Of a stretch of DNA of 64,000 bases, positions 24,365 to 32,800 are shown piece by piece. Numbering within the stretch: the stretch's first letter is position 1; the number at the start of each line of letters is the position of its first letter. Made by a program: the position numbers and the translations under genes. This stretch comes from Campylobacter concisus (lineage in GTDB: Bacteria > Campylobacterota > Campylobacteria > Campylobacterales > Campylobacteraceae). Under the pieces are notes generated by a model. It had not been told where the DNA came from, searched no databases, and saw only the letters and a list, made by a program, of their open reading frames with translations. The stretch covers positions 51,917 to 115,916 of the forward strand of contig NZ_PPAW01000011.1 in the NCBI RefSeq assembly GCF_002913225.1, in the 5' to 3' direction.

Positions 24365-25646
24365 AACTGCGCTTTGCCTAACCTATACGCCGTGGCAAAA
24401 AGAAGTCTTTTTTGAAAATACCGCACGCTTTACAACAATAGAGAAAGGGCGCCGTGTAGGATTTACCAAGGGGGTAGCAAATGCTACTATTGAGTGGCTT
24501 TTAGAGGGTAAAAAAGTGCTTTGGGTAGATACTATCACATCAAACCTACAAAGATATTATGAACGCTATTTTTTGCCTGAATTAAAAGCTCTACCAAAAG
24601 AGCTATATAAATTTCACGCACAAGATAAAAAGCTAAGTATTGGCGAGGGCTACCTTGATATGAGAAGTGCGGAACGCCCAGAAAATATCGAGGGTTTTGG
24701 CTACGATATAGTAATTCTAAACGAAGCTGGCATTATCTTAAAAGATGCATACCTTTGGGACAACGCCATAAGGGCAATGCTGCTAGATAACCCAAAATCA
24801 AGAGCGTTTATAGGCGGTGTGCCAAAAGGCAAAAACCGCTTTTATGACCTTGCCAAACGTGGAATGAGTGGCGAGAAAGACTGGGTAAATTTTCAAATAT
24901 CAAGTTTTAATAATCCGCTACTAAAAAAAGAGCAGATAGATGAAATGGTGGCGGAGCTTGGCGGTATAGATAGCGACGTAGTACGCCAAGAGATATACGG
25001 CGAGTTTTTAGATACTACCTCAAACGTGCTTTTTAATCTTGCCCTAATTGAAAACGCATTTAGCACGCAGATGCCAAATGAAAAAGTCAGCATTGTTTGG
25101 GGGCTAGACGTGGCACGTGAGGGTGACGATGAAAGCGTGCTTTGTATTAGACAAGGATATGGTGTTACAAACTTTTACACATTTAGGCTTGATAGCGTGA
25201 CGGCTTTAGCAAGAGAGATTTTTGGCATTTATGAGAGAAGTGAAGAGAAGCCAGACGCTATTTTTATCGACAGCGTGGGCGTTGGGGCTGGTGTGTTTGA
25301 TACTCTAGTGGATTTTGGCTTGCGTGGTATAGTCAGAGAGGCAAAATTTTCATACAAGGCAACAAATGAGAAACTTTATGCCAACAAGAGAGCGGAAGCA
25401 TATTTTACACTCAAAGAGAAATTTAGATTACTTAGTATCGTGCCAAATGATAAGCTAAAAAAACAGCTTAGCACCATTAGTTTTTACTATGACAAGAAAG
25501 AGCGTTATTTGCTCTTGCCAAAAGAGAATATCAAAAAAGAGTTTGGCTTTAGCCCTGACTTGGCGGATGCGCTTGCTCTTACGTTTTTTGACCCATTGCC
25601 AGCAAAAATAAACACAATCAACTACGATGACGGAGGCGTTTGGTGA
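24357..25646 (+). CDS. terL: Terminase large subunit
   Basis: A 429-residue DNA packaging motor. The Walker A-like GRRVGFTKG (31-39) and Walker B plus catalytic Glu (DIVILNEA, 117-124) form the ATPase. The C-terminal nuclease has acidic sites at WGLDVAREGDD, FIDSVGVG and FSPDLADALAL. It would cut and pump concatemeric phage DNA into the procapsid via the portal encoded just downstream. Confidence 0.93.
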   Translation: MSETALCLTYTPWQKEVFFENTARFTTIEKGRRVGFTKGVANATIEWLLEGKKVLWVDTITSNLQRYYERYFLPELKALPKELYKFHAQDKKLSIGEGYLDMRSAERPENIEGFGYDIVILNEAGIILKDAYLWDNAIRAMLLDNPKSRAFIGGVPKGKNRFYDLAKRGMSGEKDWVNFQISSFNNPLLKKEQIDEMVAELGGIDSDVVRQEIYGEFLDTTSNVLFNLALIENAFSTQMPNEKVSIVWGLDVAREGDDESVLCIRQGYGVTNFYTFRLDSVTALAREIFGIYERSEEKPDAIFIDSVGVGAGVFDTLVDFGLRGIVREAKFSYKATNEKLYANKRAEAYFTLKEKFRLLSIVPNDKLKKQLSTISFYYDKKERYLLLPKENIKKEFGFSPDLADALALTFFDPLPAKINTINYDDGGVW

Positions 25647-25942
25647 AAGAGTGCCAAAATTGGGTAGATTTGGCAAAACAAATCGAGTATATTTTTGAGC
25701 GTATTGATGTAGAGCTAATTAGAAAAGTGGCAACGCTTGATGATGAGGCTTTGCGTCTTTGTTTTTGTGTGATGATTTGCGAGTGGCTAAAAGGGGCAAA
25801 ATTTATCCCTACAAAGCAAGCAAGGGTAAAACTTGCAACGGCTCTAAAACAAAAAGGGCTTAGCAAAAAAAGAGTGAGCGAGCTAGCAAATGTCAGCACA
25901 AGAACAATTTACAGATTAGGACACGAAAATGACGAACGATGA
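25643..25942 (+). CDS. Helix-turn-helix phage protein
   Basis: A 99-residue protein ending in a helix-turn-helix (GLSKKRVSELANVSTRTIYR, about 75-94). I prefer GTG at 25643 over TTG at 25640 because GGAGG at 25632-25636 then has a usable spacing. Its 5' codons contain a 24 bp sequence repeated exactly upstream of the capsid gene, which could be its own binding site. It overlaps the portal gene by 14 bp. Confidence 0.65.
   Translation: MKECQNWVDLAKQIEYIFERIDVELIRKVATLDDEALRLCFCVMICEWLKGAKFIPTKQARVKLATALKQKGLSKKRVSELANVSTRTIYRLGHENDER
25652..25675 (+). repeat. 24 bp exact repeat, copy 1 (within the helix-turn-helix gene)
   Basis: It starts TGCCAAAATTGG and ends AGATTTGGCA, so it has inverted 7 bp arms (TGCCAAA/TTTGGCA). 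The same 24 bases occur at 34951-34974. Confidence 0.8.
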
Positions 25943-27503
25943 GAGAATAAGCTACCTTGAGGAGCTAGTGCAAACAGCATACAACGGCTATGCGGAGTAT
26001 AAGCCGTTTTTTGACAAGCTAAATGATGCGTATTTGCTTGTGTTAGAAAGCGAGCAATATAACAGCCTAAAAGAGAGAAACAAGAGCAAAAACTACATAC
26101 CAAAGCTCAACTCAAAAGCAAAAAGGATATATGACGGCCTAACCGAAACATATTTCAACAATGACACATTTGCCAAGCTAGAGCCATACATAAACTCAAC
26201 GCATGATGTGATCGACAAGTGGCAAGAGGCGCTAAATTTCTACTGCGACAAAATAAATTTATATAAGATTTTTTCGCCTATCTTTTTAAAAGCTGCTTTT
26301 TCGGCAAGCTCGGTAGTAAAAGTGTTTTGGGGTAAAGATGAAGCAAAGATAGAGGAAGTAGATATAAATGACATCTATTTTGATCCTGATGCCAAAAATA
26401 CAGACGACATCCGCTATATCGTGCACAGAATTTACCTTACAACAAACGACATCAAAAAGCTAATCAAAAATAAAACATTTAAGCAAATTGATCTAAGTGA
26501 GAATAGACCTTATGAGAGAATTTGTCTAAATGAGATATATGAGCTAAACGACGATAAATGGAGCGTTAGCACGCTTTACAATAGCGAACTACTAAGAGAT
26601 AAAGTAGAACTAAAAGACGGACAGCCATTTATTTTTGGCTATATGTTGCCACAAACAAAACGCAATACTGATCAAACATTTGTTTGTGCTTATGGTGAGC
26701 CAGCTCTTGCCTCGCTTTTGCCTTTGCAAGATGAACTAAATGCGATCAGAAACTCAATTACAGACGTAACAAGAAATCAAGCAACGCCAAAGATCATTTT
26801 TAACCGAAGTGCAAGTATATCAAGAGCTGATTTAGAGCGCCCAAGTGGTGCGATTTTTACCGATAGCCCAGCAGACATCAAGATCGTGCCGCCTGGCGAC
26901 ATCAACGCTTCAATGGCTACACTTCAAGTGATCGAACAAGAGATGAGCGAAGTAAGCGGAGTGAGCCCACAGCAGAATGGAGCACCAACAACTAGGCAAG
27001 AAACAGCGACAATGGCGTCAATTATGGCAAATGAAGGTAGCGTAAGACTTCAAGGGTATATAAGAACCTACAATGAGACCTTTTTTGAGCCTATATTTGA
27101 ACGCCTTGCATTTCTTGTTTGGAAATATGGTGATCCGCTATTTTTTGCAGGGTTTAATCGTGGTGAAATACCGAGCTTTAACATCAATCTAAACACTGGC
27201 ATAGGCGCACTAAACAAAGAGGTGCAAAAGAAAAGTCTAATGGATGCAAGCCAAGTAATAGCAGCTCAATTTGGTATGTGCTTGCAACTTCAAGACGGCG
27301 AGGGTGCAAATAGAATGAAAGAGGCAAACGAGAAAATCTTACTTGAGCTTCTACCGCTATATGGAATAAAAGACCCAGAGAATTTTATTGGAAAGGAGAG
27401 TGAGCTTGCTAAACAACTTAAGCCACAGGCTATTTTGCCAAGCGTGGCAGAGCCTATCGCAGAAGCAGGAGCTTTACCAGTTGACGCAATGCCAAGCGTT
27501 TAG
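25929..27503 (+). CDS. Portal protein (podovirus-like)
   Basis: A 524-residue protein forming the DNA-entry ring of the capsid. It follows terL after one small gene. Features seen are an early helical part, IDDVYFDP-like IEEVDINDIYFDPDAK (about 142-156), a core of ELNAIRNSITDVTRNQATPK, and a loop GVSPQQNGAPTTRQETATMAS typical of P22/N4-like portals. The Ala/Pro-rich end overlaps the next gene. Confidence 0.85.
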   Translation: MTNDERISYLEELVQTAYNGYAEYKPFFDKLNDAYLLVLESEQYNSLKERNKSKNYIPKLNSKAKRIYDGLTETYFNNDTFAKLEPYINSTHDVIDKWQEALNFYCDKINLYKIFSPIFLKAAFSASSVVKVFWGKDEAKIEEVDINDIYFDPDAKNTDDIRYIVHRIYLTTNDIKKLIKNKTFKQIDLSENRPYERICLNEIYELNDDKWSVSTLYNSELLRDKVELKDGQPFIFGYMLPQTKRNTDQTFVCAYGEPALASLLPLQDELNAIRNSITDVTRNQATPKIIFNRSASISRADLERPSGAIFTDSPADIKIVPPGDINASMATLQVIEQEMSEVSGVSPQQNGAPTTRQETATMASIMANEGSVRLQGYIRTYNETFFEPIFERLAFLVWKYGDPLFFAGFNRGEIPSFNINLNTGIGALNKEVQKKSLMDASQVIAAQFGMCLQLQDGEGANRMKEANEKILLELLPLYGIKDPENFIGKESELAKQLKPQAILPSVAEPIAEAGALPVDAMPSV

Positions 27504-27657
27504 GGATTTTTTAGAGTATCTATTAGGGCTTTATGCGGCAAGTGTTACCGCTAGCCAAAATGACAAAAACAGCGATGAAATGAGGTTAAGGGCGATTGAG
27601 AACATTAAAACTCTCGAAAGCCTTTTAAGTTTTTTTGAAAATTACAAAGAGGAGTAA
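27481..27657 (+). CDS. Small phage protein, unknown (about 58 residues)
   Basis: It sits between portal and the scaffold-like gene, overlapping the portal end. The frame is open from 27388, but the best site is TTG at 27481 after AGCAGGAGC. It is helical with a Leu-rich end (NIKTLESLLSFFENYKEE). Start uncertain; function unknown. Confidence 0.5.
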   Translation: MTQCQAFRDFLEYLLGLYAASVTASQNDKNSDEMRLRAIENIKTLESLLSFFENYKEE

Positions 27658-27660
27658 TAA

Positions 27661-28314
27661 ATGACAGAGCAAGAAGCACTAAACGAATTAGTAGGTATCG
27701 TAAATGGGAACGAGCAGGCAGAGCCTGAAACAAACGAAGTGGCAGAACAGCCAGCAGAGGAAGCAAAGACTGAGCCAGCGACAGTGTCAGATGAGCCAAA
27801 GAAAGAGGAGCTAAATATAGATGCTATTAAGCAAGCACTAACTGAGGCGCTAGCAGCAAAAGAGCAATCAGCACAAGGGGCAAAACCACAACTTGAACCT
27901 GAAAAACAAGCCTTGCTTGATAGCTTAGGTCTTGGAAATCTTGATGCACTAAAAGCTCAAATGGATCAAATCACACAAGCACAAGCAGCGCAAGCAGAGG
28001 AAGCTAGACGCCAAGCAGTCTTTGACAAAAATCTAGCAGAGTTTAAAAAGGACTATCCAACAATACGCCCTGATGATCTAGCAGAGTTTGCAAAAGCTCA
28101 CGGCATGAGTGATCTACTAGGCGAAAACTACGTAGGCTGGAAAGCAGTAGCAATGGGAATGATCAATGTAGCAAAAAGCAAAGAGAAGCCAGACGAAATT
28201 TTAAGCGGCTCAAATGCAAGCAGTGAGCTATCGGCGTTTGATAGAGCCAAAAAAGGCGAGAACGTGAGCGATGTGGAATATGGCGCAGAGCTTTTGAAAT
28301 TAGCAGGATTATAA
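27661..28314 (+). CDS. Scaffold-like acidic phage protein
   Basis: A 217-residue protein rich in Glu, Ala, Gln and Pro. Residues about 15-65 are low-complexity and acidic; 75-125 form a coiled coil (ALKAQMDQITQAQAAQAEEA in part). Composition and place after the portal match capsid scaffolding proteins. No direct motif proves this. Confidence 0.6.
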   Translation: MTEQEALNELVGIVNGNEQAEPETNEVAEQPAEEAKTEPATVSDEPKKEELNIDAIKQALTEALAAKEQSAQGAKPQLEPEKQALLDSLGLGNLDALKAQMDQITQAQAAQAEEARRQAVFDKNLAEFKKDYPTIRPDDLAEFAKAHGMSDLLGENYVGWKAVAMGMINVAKSKEKPDEILSGSNASSELSAFDRAKKGENVSDVEYGAELLKLAGL

Positions 28315-28324
28315 GGAGTAAAAA

Positions 28325-28651
28325 ATGGCAGGATTTTTTGACTGGGGTGGAAGCAATATAGCACAAGGGGCTGGCAAAAATGGCGGTGGCTTTTTAAGTT
28401 GGCTTGGCGGTGGTGATGCAGGTGGCACACCTAACTGGCTTACAGCCTTGGGAACTGGTGGCGCATTATGGAGTGCTTATAACCAAAACAAGGCAGCAAA
28501 ACAAGCTTTTAAGCTCAATAAAGATGCTTATGATTTTAACAAGATGCTTTCACAAAGACAGCTACAAAGAGAAAATCAAGCAAATCAAAATTTAGTCAAT
28601 GCTTGGAACGCATCAAACTTTCACAAACAACAAGAGGACGAGGCTTATTAA
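28325..28651 (+). CDS. Gly-rich small virion/ejection-like protein
   Basis: A 108-residue protein. A Gly-rich, hydrophobic N-terminus (GGGFLSWLGGGDAGG within 20-36) is followed by a Gln/Asn/Lys-rich helical half. Short proteins of this kind accompany internal ejection proteins in podovirus-like phages. RBS AAGGAG present. Confidence 0.55.
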   Translation: MAGFFDWGGSNIAQGAGKNGGGFLSWLGGGDAGGTPNWLTALGTGGALWSAYNQNKAAKQAFKLNKDAYDFNKMLSQRQLQRENQANQNLVNAWNASNFHKQQEDEAY

Positions 28652-28677
28652 TCTAAGCCTCACAAAAAGGAGCGAAA

Positions 28678-29841
28678 ATGCCGTATTTTAACCCAAATAA
28701 AGTAGACTTTAACTACAACACCAACACAATAGACGCAGTAGGTGCAACTGGTAGAGCGTTATGGGACATTTATCAAGACAGTGTAAAGAACAACTTCACA
28801 AAACAAAGGCTAGCAGAGGAGAATAGATCAAATTTAGCAAACGAGCAAAATAATATAGATAGGCTAAACGAAAACATACGTCACAATATTTCAACCGAAA
28901 CTGAAACAGCGAATAACAATGCCATAAATCAAGGGCTTAAGCGTGACGAGCTTGGGATAAAGGGGCAAGAGTTAAACCTAAAAGCGAACAAATATCAAAA
29001 TGACGCCTACCACAATCAATTAATGGCGAATATTGGTATGCTAAACGCAAAAACAAATGCAAATAGACTTAATTTTGACGTGCAAAGATATAATAATGGG
29101 GTAAATAGTGATAGTTTAGAAACCGATTTGGCATTTGAGAAGCTAGGGGCAAAGTTGCCTGATTGGGCAGAAAATATGTCTCCGCAAGAAGTGCAAGCTT
29201 ACAAAAAAGCAGTTATAAACGTAGAGACAAATAAAGCTTTAAATGGGGCAAGTGGGTCTCTTGTGGATAGAAAACAACTAGCACAAAAATCAGTGCAAAA
29301 CTTAAGCGACCTAAAAACACTGCTCGATAGCCTAAAAAGGGCGAAAGAAAAATATAGCTCTACAAACACTGGATGGCTTGATACTACATTGCATAGTGGG
29401 GCAAAATATTTGGGTTTTGACGGCAAGCAAATGAACGATTTTAGATCTGCTCTAAACAACGCAATGCTTTTTGCAAAAGGCGTGTTTGGTGACGGTAAGA
29501 TGTCAAATTTGCAATATCAGCAACTCATAAATAGTTTCCCAACTGGGGATGAAGCGAGCGATAAGGCTTTTATTTCAAATTATGACGCCACTCTTGACGC
29601 GTTGGGGTCATATTATAAAAATACAGTTGAACAAATGCAAAATGGGGGCGTTGATATGAGAGAGTTTGAAGGGATGCTCCCAGAGATACAGTCGCAGATT
29701 AACGGGCTTTATTACAACCCAAGAGGTGAGCCTGAAAAACAAAAAATCTCACCTCAAGAAGGACGAAGTATTGGGGCAAACCAAAACAACTCACAAAAAA
29801 ATTATATAGATGCAAAAACACTTGGCATAAATTTTAGATAG
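28678..29841 (+). CDS. Virion/ejection-like helical protein
   Basis: A 387-residue protein, mostly helical and Asn/Gln/Lys-rich, with a long coiled-coil region (about 40-145). It has no signal peptide. Placed between the small Gly-rich gene and the giant polyvalent gene, it is likely an internal virion protein delivered with DNA. Family unrecognised. Confidence 0.6.
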   Translation: MPYFNPNKVDFNYNTNTIDAVGATGRALWDIYQDSVKNNFTKQRLAEENRSNLANEQNNIDRLNENIRHNISTETETANNNAINQGLKRDELGIKGQELNLKANKYQNDAYHNQLMANIGMLNAKTNANRLNFDVQRYNNGVNSDSLETDLAFEKLGAKLPDWAENMSPQEVQAYKKAVINVETNKALNGASGSLVDRKQLAQKSVQNLSDLKTLLDSLKRAKEKYSSTNTGWLDTTLHSGAKYLGFDGKQMNDFRSALNNAMLFAKGVFGDGKMSNLQYQQLINSFPTGDEASDKAFISNYDATLDALGSYYKNTVEQMQNGGVDMREFEGMLPEIQSQINGLYYNPRGEPEKQKISPQEGRSIGANQNNSQKNYIDAKTLGINFR

Positions 29842-29852
29842 GAAACAAAAAA

Positions 29853-32800
29853 ATGGCTTGGATAAAAATACCTGAAAACAAAACTGAAATGCAGATAGGT
29901 GGCAACTGGGTAAAAATACCTAGCGGCATGAAAGAGGTCGAGATACCTGATAATTTATTAGGCACGCAACCAACAGCAAATAGCGCGCCAACTTATGCGC
30001 CGCCTGCTCCTGATATGAGTAAAGCAGTAGATGCTACACCAAAAGAAAAGACATGGTATGACAAAGTTGGTGAGTTTGCGGATAAAATCTCTCCAATAAA
30101 TGTCATAAAAGGGGTAGGTAAAGAGTTAGGTGGAATGCTTGAATATTCTCATTATGACGGAGCTACTGGCAAAGAATTAGAAGCAAAAAAGGCTACTGAA
30201 GCACTAGCAAGAGCAAAACACGCAAGCGATGATAGGAACATTATCTCACAGCTTACAGGTGACGAGAGCAAAGATCAGGCGGTGAAAGAAAGAACTGAAA
30301 ATTTGCTCTACAACTGGGCTAAAAAGAATAATTATGATGACGTAAGAGAGGCTAATGGCAAGTATTATTTACAAAAAGGAGATAATTTTATCCCAGTAGA
30401 TGAGCCAGGTATCGGCGATAGCGTCTCAACCTATTTAAACGAAATGGGCGTGCCTATGGGGGCAATAACTCTAGCGTCTAATCTTTTGCCAAATAAAAAA
30501 CTAAGTGCAGCACAAAAGGCGATAACTACTGCTCTTGGTACAGCTGGAGCATCTGGCATTGGTGCTGCAATGGACGTTTTTACCGATAAAAGAATTTTAG
30601 GCGATGATAGCATAACCACTGATGATTATTTAAAACACGCTTTGCGTGGCGCAAGCGATGATGCTTTAGTCTCGGCTCCACTAGCAGCAATGGCATCACC
30701 AGCAGTTAAAGAAGCGTTAAAAAAAGGGGCAAAAACAGCTTCTGATCTATCACTTGTAAAACCTCTTGCAAGATATGTAATAAATGACAATATTGGTGGG
30801 GCTGAAAAAGCAATAATGGATAAATTAGGCGGAGAGGCTAACGCAGCAGCAGCTCAAAATTTATCTAAAAATGCACTTGGCGATGACCTTTATAAGACTT
30901 TATTAAACGACGATCAAGCTTATACTTTGCCAAAAGTTGGCAATGAAAAGATACAAAAAGGCATTAACTACGTAAATGATAATATCTTAGCTCCAGCCCA
31001 AAAAATAACAAGAGATATGATAAAGGGCGAGGGAACAAGAGAGCGAGAAATGGATCTGTTTTTAACTGCTCTTGGTAACGACGCTAAGGGAGCAGATATA
31101 ATTGCCGATGCAGTTGCAAGAGACCCAAAAAGCTTTTCAAAAATTTATAAAATGTCAAGCGACTTAAACGCAGACGCAAAAAATGCTTTTCTTAATATGA
31201 TAGAAAAGAAAAAGACAGCAGATATTTTAAGCGGATACGAAAAACGCACAAAAGATAATTTTGGCGAGGTGATAAATGCTCTTGATGATGCTTTTGTAGG
31301 CAAAGAAGCAAGCGCAAATTTACTGCAAGCTAAGCATGAACTTGGCACTCAGGCATTAAGATTGCCAGCAGGATATAGAGATAGTACATTAGAGTTATTA
31401 GGGAACACCAAAGGTTTTAAAGGACTTAACGAAGTAAGAAATGTGCTAAGTGCTGATATGGCAAGGCTAACTGCTCCTGATGCTATCACAGCAGGTACCA
31501 AAAAAACACTTGGCAAGATGATAGAAGCAGTAGATAATGCAATAGACAATGTCGCCGAGCAAGCTTTTAGCAACCCAGCGCTTAGCCAAAAAGCAAAAGA
31601 TGTTTTAAAACAAGCAAGAAGCGAATACGCTCTTTTTAAAGAACTTCAAAACTCTAAAATTTACCATGATGTAATGGGTGAGCTAAAGAGTAGTGGCGAT
31701 ATAACAAACTCACTCTTAAAAGCTCTTAATGCAGAAAATGGCTTAGATTTAAAAGCTCTTACAGCTAGATTAAGCAGTAGTGAACAAGAAGCGCTAGAAA
31801 CCAATCTAATCCGTGGTGTAATAGAAAAATTTACCAAAGATGGAATAACTGACTTTTCTAAAGTGAGTGATACTTTAAAAAATGCTCCGTTTGAGAGTAA
31901 AAGAGCGGTGGAGATAATGGGGGAGCTAAACAAAAAAGCTCCTATACTAAATAACACGTCATCGCTGCTTGAAAAGCTAACAGCGATTAATCCAAAGGCT
32001 AAAGAGCTACAACAAGGCATAGGGCATTCAGTAACTGGAGCACTTATGACAATGAAGAGAAATTTAGCCATTGAAAGGTTAAAATCACTACTCCCAGTAT
32101 TAGGCAATGACGCATCTTTAAAAAATCATATAAGAAATGCAATTAATAATGCAGGCGATCTAAAAAGCGTCATTAATAATCTTGAAAAGATAGAGATAAA
32201 AGATGCACCAGAGAACTCAACTAAACTATTAAAAGCTTTTAAAAACGAGGTAAAGGCATTAAGAGAAGAGGCTCAAACTGGAGAAATAAAAGGGGATAAT
32301 TTCATCACAAAAGAAAGTCCAGCGCCAAAGAGTGATTTAAATGTAAAAATTAGCGTGGATGACTGGGTGAGGGAACTATCAGAAATAAATAATAACGAGC
32401 TTAGTGCAAATTTATTTATTTTACAAAATAAGCACCCTGAACTTTTTAAAAAGCCAAGCGATGTGTATAGGCTGCTAAAAGAGATAAAAAATAACCCAAC
32501 TCACTTTTTTAAAAACAACCGTCCAGATATAGCTTTAATAGCTAAGGTCTTAGAAGACGGGAGTGTAGGGAAGCTTGGCATAGTAAAAGGAAGTGGGCTT
32601 GTAGGACACTTATCAAAAAGCACAAATAAAAATGAGATGGATAGACTAAGAAAAGTTAATGAGAAAGAGCTAAAGGTAGGGACGCCATATCCTACACTCC
32701 AACGTGCTGATGTTAATCAGGTTGGACCGACGGCTGGTGCAAAAAGCACATTCTCTAGCTCTGATGAAAGCATTATACCACAAAAAGACAAAAATACTAA